From Paracoccus aeridis (GTDB lineage: Bacteria > Pseudomonadota > Alphaproteobacteria > Rhodobacterales > Rhodobacteraceae): DNA of 51,294 bases. This document shows, piece by piece, positions 27,987 to 36,390 of this stretch (position 1 is its first letter; each line of letters begins with the position of its first letter). Made by a program: the position numbers and the translations under genes. The notes under the pieces are model-generated. The model searched no databases. It was given only the letters and a program-made list of their open reading frames with translations, and was not told where the DNA came from. Location of the stretch: contig NZ_SELD02000002.1 in assembly GCF_004923205.2 (NCBI RefSeq), forward strand, positions 1 to 51,294. Direction: 5' to 3'.

Positions 27987-28844
27987 ATGAACCAGATGTA
28001 TCTGTTGCTGTTCGGCGTCCTGGCTCTCGGCGGGCTGGTCGGCCTTGTCAGCGGTTCGGATGACGACGACGAGTTGGAGCCGCTGCCCGACGACATCTTC
28101 GACGGGCGCGAGTCGATCGAAGGCACGGACGAGGCCGATACGATCACCGGCAGCGCCCTGGACGAAGTCGTGCAAAGCTACGCGGGCGACGACAGCGTCA
28201 CGGCGGGCGCGGGCAACGACTACGTCTATTCCGGCAGGGGCGACGACACCGTGGTGGCGGACCCGGGCGACGACGCCGTGTTCCTGGGGGCGGACGACGA
28301 CCTGTACATCACCGCCAGCCCGGCCGACGACATGGGCAACGACACGATCAGCGGCGGAAGCGGCGACGACACGATCTCGACCGGGCGCGGCGTCCACGTG
28401 ATTCATGGCGACGACGAGGATGACGACGTCGACGGGGGCGATGACAGCATCACCTCGCTGAACGGGCGCGATTCGATCTTCGGCGGCGACGGCGAGGACT
28501 TCATCAGCGGCCTGGACGACGCGGGCACCCAGGCCGAGCGCGCCGACTTCATCGACGGCGGCGATGGGGACGACACGATCCACGGCGACGGCTTCGACAC
28601 GCTGGACGGCGGCGACGGCTCGGACCGCTACATCCTGCGCGCCGATGCGGACGGCGCGGCGCAGGTGAACTACGGCTCGGGCGACCGCGTGATCGTCACC
28701 TACGACGACAGCTATCCCGGCGCGGGCAACCTGACCGTCGAGCAGGACGGCGAGAACTCGCGCGTGCTGCTGGACGGCCGCGTGGTCGCGGTGCTGCCGA
28801 CGACGCTGGCGGGGGACGTGCGCGCGGAACTGCAGCGGGCCTGA
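27987..28844 (+). CDS. Membrane-anchored RTX-like calcium-binding protein
   Basis: This 285-residue very acidic protein has one N-terminal hydrophobic segment (about 3-23, YLLLFGVLALGGLVGLVSG) directly followed by DDDDELEP and many degenerate RTX nonapeptides such as GAGNDYVYS, GGSGDDTIS, GGDGEDFIS and GGDGDDTIH. Such repeats form a calcium-filled beta roll. No type I secretion genes lie nearby and the hydrophobic segment suggests Sec targeting or anchoring, unlike classical RTX toxins. GAGGGAG at 27974-27980 supports the ATG at 27987 over the GTG at 27972. It may be co-transcribed with aapP. Function unknown. Confidence 0.75.
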   Translation: MNQMYLLLFGVLALGGLVGLVSGSDDDDELEPLPDDIFDGRESIEGTDEADTITGSALDEVVQSYAGDDSVTAGAGNDYVYSGRGDDTVVADPGDDAVFLGADDDLYITASPADDMGNDTISGGSGDDTISTGRGVHVIHGDDEDDDVDGGDDSITSLNGRDSIFGGDGEDFISGLDDAGTQAERADFIDGGDGDDTIHGDGFDTLDGGDGSDRYILRADADGAAQVNYGSGDRVIVTYDDSYPGAGNLTVEQDGENSRVLLDGRVVAVLPTTLAGDVRAELQRA

Positions 28845-28876
28845 CCCGGCGCGACCCGGCCCGGCCCGGCATGTGC

Positions 28877-28906
28877 AGAAGGCAGCGCCGGGGGCGCGGC
28901 CTTCTT
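28877..28906. terminator. Bidirectional terminator between convergent genes
   Basis: AGAAGGC (28877-28883) pairs with GCCTTCT (28899-28905). Inside it, GCGCC (28885-28889) pairs with GGCGC (28893-28897), with one mismatch between. It lies between the RTX-like gene (plus) and the aminotransferase gene (minus). Confidence 0.6.
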
Positions 28907-28913
28907 CCTGCTT

Positions 28914-28947
28914 GCCTCCGGCGGGGATATTTTCCCGACAGAAGATG
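28914..28947 (+). repeat. CTCCGGCGGGGATATTT-type element
   Basis: The sequence GCCTCCGGCGGGGATATTTT followed by CCCGACAGAAGATGG resembles, from memory, a sequence often found next to genes in Rhodobacterales genomes. It folds into a short CCTCC/GGGG hairpin followed by ATATTTT. Only one copy is in this window, so its repetitive nature here is inferred. Confidence 0.4.
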
Positions 28948-28948
28948 G

Positions 28949-29809
28949 TCAGATCGCCGCCTTCCGGCTTTCCTCGAGATAGATCTCGCGCAGGCGGGCG
29001 GCCACGCGGCCCGGCTTGCCGGTGCCCACCGCCGCGTCGTCGATTTCCACCACGGGCATCACGAACATGCTGGCCGAGGTGATGAACGCCTCGTCTGCGT
29101 CCTGCGCCTCGGCGATGGTGAAGTTGCGCTCCTCGATCTTCATCTGCGCCTCGTCCGCCATCCGCAGCACCGCCGCGCGAGTGATGCCGTGCAGGATGTC
29201 GTTCGACAGCGCGCGGGTGATGATCGTCCCGTTCTTGACGATGTAGGCGTTGTTCGACGTGCCCTCGGTCACGAAGCCGTCCTCGACCAGCCAGGCGTCG
29301 TCCTTGCCCGCGGCCTTCGCCTGCATCTTCGCCATGGACGGGTAGAGCAGCTGCACCGTCTTGATGTCGCGGCGGTGCCAGCGGATGTCGGGCAGGCTGA
29401 TGACCCGCAGCCCGGTCTGCGCCACCGGCGTGTCGGCCATCCCTGGCTTGTTCCAGGTGAACATGACGACCGTCGGGGGCGTGTCCTCGGGCGGGAACAC
29501 GAAGTCGCGGTCGCCGCCGTTGCCGCGGCTGACCTGCAGGTAGATCATCCCGTCGGTGATCCCGTTCTCCTCGACCAGGCGGCGGTGGGCCGCAAGGTAC
29601 GCGTCGTCGTCCAGCGGATTGCGGATCGACAATTCGCCCAGCGACCGCTTCAGCCGCGCCATGTGGCCCGGAAAATCGACCAGCCTGCCGTCCAGCACGC
29701 TCGTCACCTCGTACACCGCGTCGGCCATGACGAAGCCGCGGTCGAAGATCGACACCCTGGCCTCGGTTTCGGGAAGGTAGTCGCCGTTCAGGTAGACGAT
29801 GCGGGTCAT
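28949..29809 (-). CDS. dat: Class IV aminotransferase, D-amino-acid transaminase-like
   Basis: This 286-residue pyridoxal-phosphate enzyme of fold type IV is a likely D-alanine/D-amino-acid aminotransferase. Lys150 in [10 protein letters not shown] is the expected cofactor lysine, and [10 protein letters not shown] provides the conserved phosphate-binding region. [16 protein letters not shown] is a family signature. The frame extends 20 residues further, but MTRIVYLNG is the normal N terminus. Branched-chain aminotransferase or 4-amino-4-deoxychorismate lyase are less likely given the length and the DAAT-like motifs. It converges with the RTX-like gene. Confidence 0.85.
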   Translation of the reverse strand: MTRIVYLNGDYLPETEARVSIFDRGFVMADAVYEVTSVLDGRLVDFPGHMARLKRSLGELSIRNPLDDDAYLAAHRRLVEENGITDGMIYLQVSRGNGGDRDFVFPPEDTPPTVVMFTWNKPGMADTPVAQTGLRVISLPDIRWHRRDIKTVQLLYPSMAKMQAKAAGKDDAWLVEDGFVTEGTSNNAYIVKNGTIITRALSNDILHGITRAAVLRMADEAQMKIEERNFTIAEAQDADEAFITSASMFVMPVVEIDDAAVGTGKPGRVAARLREIYLEESRKAAI

Positions 29810-30116
29810 GGCTGGCTCCAGCGCGTGGTGGGTCGGTGCGGTGGTGCGCGAGCGGGGGCCGTCCGTCAACCCCGCTGCGGCACGCGGCGGGGCGGCGAGC
29901 GGGGGCGCGGCGGATGCGCGGAAAACCGGCGGCGGGATCGGTATACGAAAGTCGACAGTTGACAGCGTGCCGGCGCGTCAGGCAAAAGTGATCGCGACAC
30001 GGGCAGAGTTGATCCTGCCCCGGCCATACCCAGGACGCCCCGCGGGGAGGCGTGGCGTCCATCAAGGGGGAGGGAGACAGGCCCCGCGCCGCACAGGCCG
30101 GGGCCTGTTCATTTGT
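29810..30116. other. 307-bp intergenic region upstream of the aminotransferase gene
   Basis: No gene is supported here. It holds the terminator-like stem of the ABC operon (30077-30108) and a GGACGCC/GGCGTCC stem (30033-30060). Any promoter for the aminotransferase gene should be here, but no convincing -10/-35 pair is seen on the minus strand. Confidence 0.6.
30077..30108. terminator. Hairpin after the peptide ABC operon
   Basis: ACAGGCCCCG (30077-30086) and CGGGGCCTGT (30099-30108) form a perfect 10-bp stem just below the stop of the minus-strand ABC ATPase gene. On the minus strand a pyrimidine-rich stretch follows instead of a T run, so termination efficiency is uncertain. Confidence 0.6.
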
Positions 30117-31694
30117 TCAGGGAAACCCGGGCATCCGCGGCATCGCCTGCGCCAGCCGCACGGCGGCGGCGCTTTGCGGCGCGTCCAGCACGCGGTCGGT
30201 CGGGCCGTCCTCGACCACGCGGCCGCGGTCCATCACCAGCACCCGGTCGGTGATCGACCGCACGACCGACAGGTCATGGCTGATGAACAGCCACGCGATC
30301 CCGTGGCTCGCCCGCAGCCGCGCCAGCAGGTCCAGCACCTGCGCGCGGACCTGCACGTCGAGCGCGCTCACCGCCTCGTCCAGCACGATCAGGCGCGGGC
30401 GGATGATGAGCGCGCGGGCAATGGCGATGCGCTGGCGCTGCCCGCCGGAGAACTGGTGGATGTGGCGGCGCATCGCGTCGGGCGGCAGGCCGACCTCGGC
30501 CAAGGCCTGCGCCACGCGGTCGCGCCAGCCGCACGGGCGGCCGGTCAGGTGGAACGGTTCCGCCACAAGGCGGTCCACCCTCCAGCGCGGGTCGAAGCTG
30601 CCGAAGGGGTCCTGGAACACGACCTGCACCCGCGCCCGCAGCGCGGCCGGCATCCGCGCCGTGACGGGTTCCCCGTCCAGCAGGATGCGCCCGGATTGCA
30701 GCGGATCAAGGCCCAGGATCGCGCGGGTGAGGGTGGACTTGCCGCACCCCGACGACCCCACCAGCCCCACGCTTTCGCCGGGGCGCATCGTGAAGCTGAC
30801 GTCATCCACCGCGCGCAGCACCGGGTGCGGGGCGAGGGGCGCGGGGCGGGCGAGCGTGTAGGCGCGGACCGCGCGTTCCACCTGCAGGATCGGGCGCCCG
30901 GCCGTGGCGGCGTCCGGGGGGCCCGCCCGCGCGGGCTGGTGCCGCGTGGCGGCAAGAAGCGCGCGGGTGTGGGCATGGGCGGGCGCGCGGAACAGGTCCT
31001 GCGTCGCGCCTTCCTCGACGATGCGACCGCCCTGCATCACCGCGACCCGGTCCGCGGCCGTCCCCACCACGGCGAGGTCGTGGGTGATGAGCAGCAGCGC
31101 CATTCCTTCGTCCGCGACCAGCCCGCGGAGAAGGTCGAGGATCTGTGCCTGCGTCGTCACGTCCAGCGCGGTCGTGGGCTCGTCCGCGATCAGCACGTCG
31201 GGGGCGTCGGCGGTCGCCATGGCGATGGCGACGCGCTGGCGCTGGCCGCCGGACAGCTCGTGTGGATACAGCGTCAGCGGGAACCGCTCGCCGGGCATCC
31301 CGACGCGGTCCAGCCGCTGCCGCGCGACGGCGCGGGCGGCGTCGCGGTCCATGCCGTGGTGGCGCGTCAGAACCTCGGCCACCTGGTCGCCGATGGTCAT
31401 GAGCGGGTTGAGCGCGGTCATCGGCTCCTGGAAGATCATTCCGATCCGGCGGCCGCGCACATCCGACATCCGGCGGTCGTCGAGCGGCAGCAGGTTCCGC
31501 CCGTCCAGTTCGACCGAGCCCGTCGCGCGCGCGCCGTCCGGCAGCAGGCCCATGATGGCGAGCGCCGTCATCGACTTGCCCGACCCGCTTTCGCCCACCA
31601 GCCCGGTGATCGTCCCGGGGGACAGCGTCAGCGACACGTCCGACAGCACCGCCCGCGCGCCGAGCGCGACCGACAGGTCGCGGACCTCGATCAT
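30117..31694 (-). CDS. Peptide/nickel-type ABC transporter ATPase, two fused domains
   Basis: This 525-residue protein joins two full ABC ATPase domains, equivalent to a DppD-DppF fusion. Domain 1 (about 1-250) has [16 protein letters not shown] and [12 protein letters not shown]. Domain 2 (about 265-525) has [16 protein letters not shown] and [12 protein letters not shown], with Ala in place of the usual Pro in the Walker B region. It energises the two permeases encoded just upstream. The start at 31694 overlaps the permease stop (ATGA). No binding-protein gene is adjacent. Peptide is the most likely substrate class. Confidence 0.92.
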   Translation of the reverse strand: MIEVRDLSVALGARAVLSDVSLTLSPGTITGLVGESGSGKSMTALAIMGLLPDGARATGSVELDGRNLLPLDDRRMSDVRGRRIGMIFQEPMTALNPLMTIGDQVAEVLTRHHGMDRDAARAVARQRLDRVGMPGERFPLTLYPHELSGGQRQRVAIAMATADAPDVLIADEPTTALDVTTQAQILDLLRGLVADEGMALLLITHDLAVVGTAADRVAVMQGGRIVEEGATQDLFRAPAHAHTRALLAATRHQPARAGPPDAATAGRPILQVERAVRAYTLARPAPLAPHPVLRAVDDVSFTMRPGESVGLVGSSGCGKSTLTRAILGLDPLQSGRILLDGEPVTARMPAALRARVQVVFQDPFGSFDPRWRVDRLVAEPFHLTGRPCGWRDRVAQALAEVGLPPDAMRRHIHQFSGGQRQRIAIARALIIRPRLIVLDEAVSALDVQVRAQVLDLLARLRASHGIAWLFISHDLSVVRSITDRVLVMDRGRVVEDGPTDRVLDAPQSAAAVRLAQAMPRMPGFP

Positions 31695-32512
31695 GCCAGC
31701 CGCGCCTTCAGCCGCGGGTCCAGCGCATCGCGCAGGCCGTCGCCGAGCAGGTTCAGCCCCAGCACGGTCAGGACGATCGCGACCCCCGGCGCGATCGCGG
31801 CATGGGGCGCGATCGCGGCCATCGTCTGCGCCTCGGCCAGCATCCGGCCCCAGCTGGGGGTGGGCGGCTGCGCGCCAAGGCCCACGTAGGACAGCCCCGC
31901 CTCGGCCAGGATCCCCAGGCTGAACTGGATCGTCGCCTGCACGATCAGCAGGCTCGCGACGTTCGGCAGCACGTGCTCGACGCTGATCCGGGCCGCGCCC
32001 TTGCCCGCGACCTCGGCCGCGCGGATGTAGTCCAGCGTCCAGATCGGCAAGGCGGCGGCGCGGGTCACGCGGGCGAAGACGGGGATGTTGAAGATCCCGA
32101 TCGCGATCATGGCGTTGGCGGCCGACGGCCCCAGCGCGGCGGTGATGAGGATCGCGATCACCAGCGACGGGAACGCGAAGACCAGGTCGTTGCCGCGCAT
32201 GATCGCGTCGTCGACCCAGCGCCCGCGCATCGCCGCCGCGGCAAGGCCCAGCGGCACGCCCGCGCCCGCGCCGATCGCGACCGCGAGCAGCGCGACCGAC
32301 AGCGAGGTGCGCGCCCCCGCCATCAGCATCGACAGGATGTCGCGGCCGAGCTGGTCGGTCCCGAGCCAGTGGACCGAGCCGGGCGGCCGCAGCTTGTCGG
32401 GGATCGACATCGCCGCGGGGTCGAACGGCGTCCACGCCAGCGACAGCAGCGCCGCCCCCAGCGCCGCGCCGGCCAGAACCGCGCCCGCGATGAGCCCCAC
32501 CTTCATCGCCAC
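31691..32512 (-). CDS. Peptide/nickel-type ABC permease, DppC-like
   Basis: This 273-residue inner-membrane permease of the OppC/DppC family contains [16 protein letters not shown] near the N terminus and the EAA loop with [20 protein letters not shown]. The start may be the GTG at 32512 or the ATG at 32506 (MKVGLIAG). The region upstream contains a perfect 14-bp tandem duplication that copies the initiation region. It lies 32 nt after the DppB-like gene and overlaps the ATPase gene by 4 nt. Confidence 0.92.
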   Translation of the reverse strand: MAMKVGLIAGAVLAGAALGAALLSLAWTPFDPAAMSIPDKLRPPGSVHWLGTDQLGRDILSMLMAGARTSLSVALLAVAIGAGAGVPLGLAAAAMRGRWVDDAIMRGNDLVFAFPSLVIAILITAALGPSAANAMIAIGIFNIPVFARVTRAAALPIWTLDYIRAAEVAGKGAARISVEHVLPNVASLLIVQATIQFSLGILAEAGLSYVGLGAQPPTPSWGRMLAEAQTMAAIAPHAAIAPGVAIVLTVLGLNLLGDGLRDALDPRLKARLA

Positions 32513-32531
32513 CGCCTCATCGCCACCGCCT
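32504..32531. repeat. 14-bp tandem duplication at a permease start
   Basis: TCATCGCCACCGCC occurs at 32504-32517 and again immediately at 32518-32531. On the minus strand this repeats the GAGGCGGTGGCGATGA initiation region of the DppC-like gene, creating a second out-of-frame ATG. Confidence 0.75.
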
Positions 32532-32544
32532 CACAGTCCCAGCC

Positions 32545-33483
32545 TCATCGCGACCTGAGCCTCGGATCGACCAGCCCGTAGATGAGGTCGACGACGAAGG
32601 TCACGACGATCACCGCCGCCACCATCACCAGCACCGAGGACTGCACCACGATCAGGTCGCGCTGGGTGATCGCCTGGAAGATCAGCCGCCCGAGGCCGGG
32701 CAGGTAGAACACGTTCTCGATGATGATCGCCCCCGCGAGCAGGAACGAGAACTGCATCCCCATGATCGTCAGAACCGGGATGAGCGCGTTGCGCAGCGCG
32801 TGGCGGCGCAGCGCCTGCCCCCGCGTCAGCCCCTTGGCGCGGGCCGAGCGGATGTAGTCCTGTCCCAGCGTCTCGATCAGCGCGGATCGCAGCACCCGCG
32901 CGAGGATCGCGGCCTGCGGCAGCGCCAGCGCCACCGCGGGCAGGATCAGGGACTTGATCGCCGCGCCCGGATGCGCCCAGCCGGGAAAGCCCCCCGCCGG
33001 CAGCCAGCGCAGCCTGACCGCGAAGACCAGCACGAGCAGCATGGCGAACCAGAAGTTCGGCAGCGCGATGCCCAATTGGGTGCCGCCCATGACCGCCGCG
33101 TCGGCCGCCCCGCCGCGGCGCCGCGCCGCCAGCATCCCCGCCGGGAACGCCACCGCGACCGCCAGGGTCAGCGCCAGCAGCGCGAGCGGCAGCGACACCT
33201 GCAGGCGGTCCCGGATCATCCCCGCGACCGGCGTCTTGTAGGCGAGGCTGGTGCCCAGGTCGCCCGACAGCACCCCGCCCATCCAGCGCGCGTAGCGAAC
33301 CGGCCAGGGCAGGTCCAGCCCCATCTGCTCGCGCAGCGCGGCGACCGTGTCGGGCCGCGCGCCCGTCCCCAGCATGAAGCTCGCCGGATCGCCGGGCACC
33401 AGGTCGACCACCGCGAAGATCACCGCCGAGGCGATCAGCAGCGACAGCAACACCGAGATCAGGCGGCGGAAAAACAGCGGCAT
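32545..33483 (-). CDS. Peptide/nickel-type ABC permease, DppB-like
   Basis: This 312-residue inner-membrane permease of the OppB/DppB family starts MPLFFRRLISVLLSLLIAS, with VDLVPGDPASFMLG typical of the family. The cytoplasmic loop YIRSARAKGLTRGQALRRHA is the EAA region and the C terminus ends VDLIYGLVDPRLRSR. An upstream in-frame start would add 27 residues unlike the family. It is the first gene of a three-gene minus-strand operon and is divergent from the DUF333 gene. Confidence 0.93.
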   Translation of the reverse strand: MPLFFRRLISVLLSLLIASAVIFAVVDLVPGDPASFMLGTGARPDTVAALREQMGLDLPWPVRYARWMGGVLSGDLGTSLAYKTPVAGMIRDRLQVSLPLALLALTLAVAVAFPAGMLAARRRGGAADAAVMGGTQLGIALPNFWFAMLLVLVFAVRLRWLPAGGFPGWAHPGAAIKSLILPAVALALPQAAILARVLRSALIETLGQDYIRSARAKGLTRGQALRRHALRNALIPVLTIMGMQFSFLLAGAIIIENVFYLPGLGRLIFQAITQRDLIVVQSSVLVMVAAVIVVTFVVDLIYGLVDPRLRSR

Positions 33484-33638
33484 GGCGCAGACGCTAGGGG
33501 CCGGCGCGCGCCGCGTCCAGAGCGATACAAGCGGGCGTAGCGGCACCGTTCGACGGCCGCCCAACGCAGACGTGATTGGCGGGCCGGACGCCGCCGTGAT
33601 CCGGAAGCGCGATCCAGATCATCTTTGGAGAAGCAGAC

Positions 33639-33893
33639 ATGACCCGTTTCACCTGCGCGTTCGCCGCCGCGGCGCTTGCCCTGGCCGCACCCCTTGCCGC
33701 ACAGGCGGCCGCCAACCCCGCGTCGGTCTTATGCGGCGAGATGGGCGGCCAGTCGGTGACGGCGACGCTCGCCTCGGGCGACGAGATCGGCCTGTGCGTC
33801 CTGCCGGGCGACAAGATCGTCGAGGAATGGACGTTGCTGCGCATGTTCGACGGCAAGGTGCCCGCGGCCGCCAGCAACCCGTTCCGGTCCTGA
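33639..33893 (+). CDS. Secreted DUF333-domain protein
   Basis: This 84-residue protein has an N-terminal signal peptide (about 1-23, Ala-rich, ending AQA) and a single DUF333 domain. The domain shows NPASVLCGEMGGQ, GLCVLPGDKIVEEW and paired cysteines (about 32 and 53), probably forming a periplasmic disulfide. In other bacteria DUF333 proteins are small secreted or lipoprotein-like proteins of unknown role. TTGGAGAAGC provides the ribosome-binding site. A terminator hairpin follows. Confidence 0.85.
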   Translation: MTRFTCAFAAAALALAAPLAAQAAANPASVLCGEMGGQSVTATLASGDEIGLCVLPGDKIVEEWTLLRMFDGKVPAAASNPFRS

Positions 33894-33905
33894 CCGGCGC
33901 ACCGG

Positions 33906-33930
33906 CCGGGCGGCTGCACCTGCCGCCCGG
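33906..33930. terminator. Hairpin between the DUF333 gene and the MFS gene
   Basis: CCGGGCGGC (33906-33914) and GCCGCCCGG (33922-33930) form a perfect 9-bp stem with a 7-nt loop between two converging genes. It probably serves both strands. Confidence 0.6.
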
Positions 33931-33934
33931 TGCC

Positions 33935-35566
33935 TCAGGCTCCCGGCACCTGCACCTTGCCGGCCAGCGGCATGTCGTCGGCGGGGGTGACCTCGTGCCG
34001 CTCGATCATGCGGTGGACGAGGGGGTCGCCCTCGCCCCGGTGCAGCGCGCGCAGCGACACGGCGGATGCGGCGTCCGCCTTGGTGCGGCGCAGGTTGTGG
34101 CGGATGTATTCGTCCCATGTCGCGATGTGGTACGATTCCGACCAGTGATCGGGCTTTTCCAGGTCGCGCAGCAGGGCCCAGTTGCGGGCGCCGTCGCGGC
34201 GGCGGATGTTGCGCCGCTCGGCCATCAGGCGCAGGAACTCGGGCACGTCGCGCTGGTCGATGATGTAGTCCACCATGACCATGATCGGCCCCGACCGGCC
34301 GCGCAGGTCCAACGCCAGCGCAGGCTCGCGGAACTGGTTGGCGGGATCGAGGTCGCGCTGGCCGAAGTCGGGCTGGCTCAGCCAGAACCCCACCACCGCG
34401 CCGAACAGCAGCACCACGCTCGCGACGATCAGCGAGGTCTGGACGGAATAGCTGCCCGCCAGCGCGCCCCAGATCCACGACCCCGCGGCCATCCCCCCGA
34501 ACGTCGCCGTCTGGTAGAGCGCGAGCGCCCGCGCCACCACCCAGCGGGGCGTGGACAGCTGCACGGTCACGTTGAACAGCGACAGCGCCAGCACCCAGCT
34601 TGCCCCGGCCGGCAGCAGCGCCAGCCCCTGCAGCCAGACATTGTCCGTGAGCGCCAGCACCAGCGTGGCCAGGGCGAAGCCCAGGAAGGCGGTGCGGACG
34701 ATCTGTTCGTTGCTGAAGCGCCCCCGGACGCGCGGGTTCACCGCCGCGCCGAGGATCGCGCCGATCCCGTAGCAGCCCAGCAGCAGGCCCAGAAGCAGCG
34801 ACCCACTTTCGGGATGGTCCCGCGCGATCAGCGGCAACAGCGCCAGCACCGACACTGCTGCAAGGCCGAACAGCGCGGCCCGCAGCAGCACGCGGATGAG
34901 GTTGGGCGACAGCCCGACATAGCGCAGCCCGGCCGCCAGCGCGGGGCCCAGCGGCTCGCGCGCGGTGCGGGCCACGCGGGGCGGCGGGTTCCAGCGGGAC
35001 ATCGCGAAGATCAGCGGCCCGTAGCTCGCCGCGTTGACCGCGAAGGCGGCCGCCGACCCGAACGCCGCCACGATCAGCCCGCCGATCGCCGGCCCCACGC
35101 TGCGCATCAGGTTGAACCCGACAGAGTTCAGCGTCACCGCCGAGGGCAGGTCGTCGCGGGACACGAGGTCGCCCATGCTCGCCTGCCACGGCGGGTTGTA
35201 GATCGCCTGCCCGAGCCCGATCGAGAAGGTGAAGAGCAGCAGGCTCCACGGCTCGATCCGGCCGAGATAGGTCAGCACGGCAAGCAGCACCGACATCACG
35301 GCCATGATCGTCAGCGCGATCAGCATCAGCCGGCGGCGGTCGAAGATGTCGGCCAGGGCGCCGGACAGCAGCGCGAACAGCATGACCGGCAGGGTGTTCG
35401 ACGCCTGCACCAGCGCGATCAGCGTGGCGCTTTGCGTGAGCTGCGTCATCATCCAGGCCGCGCCCACCGCCTGCACCATCCCGCCGAAGTTCGACACCAC
35501 CGTCGCGCCCCACAGCGTGCGGAACGCCGGATAGCGGAAGGGCGCGAGGGCGGAGCTTTGCTTCAT
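33935..35566 (-). CDS. MFS_3-family (EntS-like) efflux transporter
   Basis: This 543-residue protein has about twelve membrane segments in residues 1-415, with FRTLWGATVVSNFGGMVQAVGA cut around the TM1 loop, SGALADIFDRRRLM as the conserved MFS loop A, and NPPWQASMGDLV. Residues about 425-543 form a soluble cytoplasmic domain with a ferredoxin-like (Dabb/ABM-like) look. That long C-terminal domain is typical of Pfam MFS_3. The substrate is unknown; related proteins export siderophores or drugs. Its ATG overlaps the stop of an Arg-rich small frame (ATGA). Confidence 0.88.
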   Translation of the reverse strand: MKQSSALAPFRYPAFRTLWGATVVSNFGGMVQAVGAAWMMTQLTQSATLIALVQASNTLPVMLFALLSGALADIFDRRRLMLIALTIMAVMSVLLAVLTYLGRIEPWSLLLFTFSIGLGQAIYNPPWQASMGDLVSRDDLPSAVTLNSVGFNLMRSVGPAIGGLIVAAFGSAAAFAVNAASYGPLIFAMSRWNPPPRVARTAREPLGPALAAGLRYVGLSPNLIRVLLRAALFGLAAVSVLALLPLIARDHPESGSLLLGLLLGCYGIGAILGAAVNPRVRGRFSNEQIVRTAFLGFALATLVLALTDNVWLQGLALLPAGASWVLALSLFNVTVQLSTPRWVVARALALYQTATFGGMAAGSWIWGALAGSYSVQTSLIVASVVLLFGAVVGFWLSQPDFGQRDLDPANQFREPALALDLRGRSGPIMVMVDYIIDQRDVPEFLRLMAERRNIRRRDGARNWALLRDLEKPDHWSESYHIATWDEYIRHNLRRTKADAASAVSLRALHRGEGDPLVHRMIERHEVTPADDMPLAGKVQVPGA

Positions 35567-35796
35567 TCCGTGCCAACCCGGCGCTTGCGCGGCCCGAAGG
35601 GCAGGCCGCGGACAGGACGATCGCCCGGCCGCGCCCGGCGGCGTGCGGCCGGGCAGGTTCGCGGGCGGGCGTGGTGCGGCACCATGCGGCAGCGCCCGAC
35701 CGGGCGCAAGCGGCCGACGGGGCGCAAGAGGGTGATGGAGCGCACGCGGCCAAGGGGGCGCACGCGGCCGACAGGGCCGGGCGGCAGCCGCGTCAT
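35563..35796 (-). CDS. Arg-rich 77-residue protein with hexapeptide repeats
   Basis: An ATG-started frame of 77 residues lies exactly between the GlsB-like and MFS genes. Its ATG overlaps the GlsB-like stop as ATGA and its stop overlaps the MFS ATG as ATGA. About 68 of 77 codons end in G or C, as expected for a gene here. The protein has about 21 arginines and no aspartate except one, with repeats of the form RPVGRx (GRVRPLGRVRSITLLRPVGR), encoded by 18-bp DNA repeats. It has no recognised family, signal peptide or membrane segment. It could be a nucleic-acid-binding peptide, a translational coupler for the exporter, or chance. Confidence 0.45.
   Translation of the reverse strand: MTRLPPGPVGRVRPLGRVRSITLLRPVGRLRPVGRCRMVPHHARPRTCPAARRRARPGDRPVRGLPFGPRKRRVGTE
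35692..35781. repeat. Five degenerate 18-bp tandem repeats
   Basis: Units at 35692, 35710, 35728, 35746 and 35764 share the pattern GCGGCCGACGGGGCGCAA with several changes; the middle unit is the most diverged. Their length is a multiple of three, so they keep the Arg-rich minus-strand frame open. Confidence 0.7.
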
Positions 35797-36059
35797 CCGC
35801 GGTTGAACAGCCGGACCGCCGCCAGCAGGATCACCGCGCCGATGGCGGAAAACACGACCGCGCCAGGCACCCCGCCTTCGGCGCCCATGCGCCAGCCGAG
35901 CGCCGGGAACAGGAACGACGCCAGCAGCGCGCCGACGATGCCGACGGCCATGCTGACCGGCACGCCGCCGCGGCGGCCCTTCACGATCGCGCCAGCGAGC
36001 CAGCCGGCGATCGCCCCGACGATCAGCGGGACGAGCAGTCCGGCGCCGCTCAAGACCAT
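35793..36059 (-). CDS. GlsB/YeaQ/YmgE-family membrane protein
   Basis: This 88-residue protein (transglycosylase-associated family) has three hydrophobic segments. GLLVPLIVGAIAGWLAGAIV, the central GIVGALLASFLF and the final GAVVFSAIGAVILLAAVRLF are typical. Related small proteins are linked to stress response, with no proven activity. An open frame upstream adds 59 Arg-rich residues not seen in the family, so the ATG at 36059 is used. Its stop overlaps the start of the Arg-rich frame. Confidence 0.85.
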   Translation of the reverse strand: MVLSGAGLLVPLIVGAIAGWLAGAIVKGRRGGVPVSMAVGIVGALLASFLFPALGWRMGAEGGVPGAVVFSAIGAVILLAAVRLFNRG

Positions 36060-36390
36060 GTCCGCATCCCCCTTGCCTGCCCGGCCACGCGCCGCGGCGA
36101 TCCGGCCCATCCCATTAAGCCGGGACGGCTTTTCCCGGTTCCCGCGCGGCGCAAAGACCCTTGCACGACCCCGCCGCGGAAGGCGGCCGGTCCAGCGCGG
36201 CCGGCGTCTCGCAACATTTTTGTCACGCCCCGTCATTGATCCCGCTGCGGTTGTTGACGTTTCCCTTGCCCGGCCGGCGAATGATCGGCAGACGAATCGC
36301 CTTTCCGGCTCTGCCGTCGGATCGGGCGATTGCTCTCAGCTGCCCTCCGGGCGCGCGCCGCGCCGCCCGACGAACACGAAGGATGACGCG
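36060..36390. promoter_or_regulatory. ldt: 331-bp divergent intergenic region
   Basis: The region separates the GlsB-like gene (minus) from the L,D-transpeptidase gene (plus) and should hold both promoters. On the plus strand TTGACG (36254-36259), a 17-nt spacer and GCGAAT (36277-36282) are a weak candidate. On the minus side nothing convincing is seen. No small gene is supported. Confidence 0.3.

Noticed and set aside
33347..35806. 819-residue plus-strand open frame across the MFS gene
   Set aside because: It is Arg/His/Gln-rich, antisense to a clear membrane transporter and starts inside a permease gene on the other strand.
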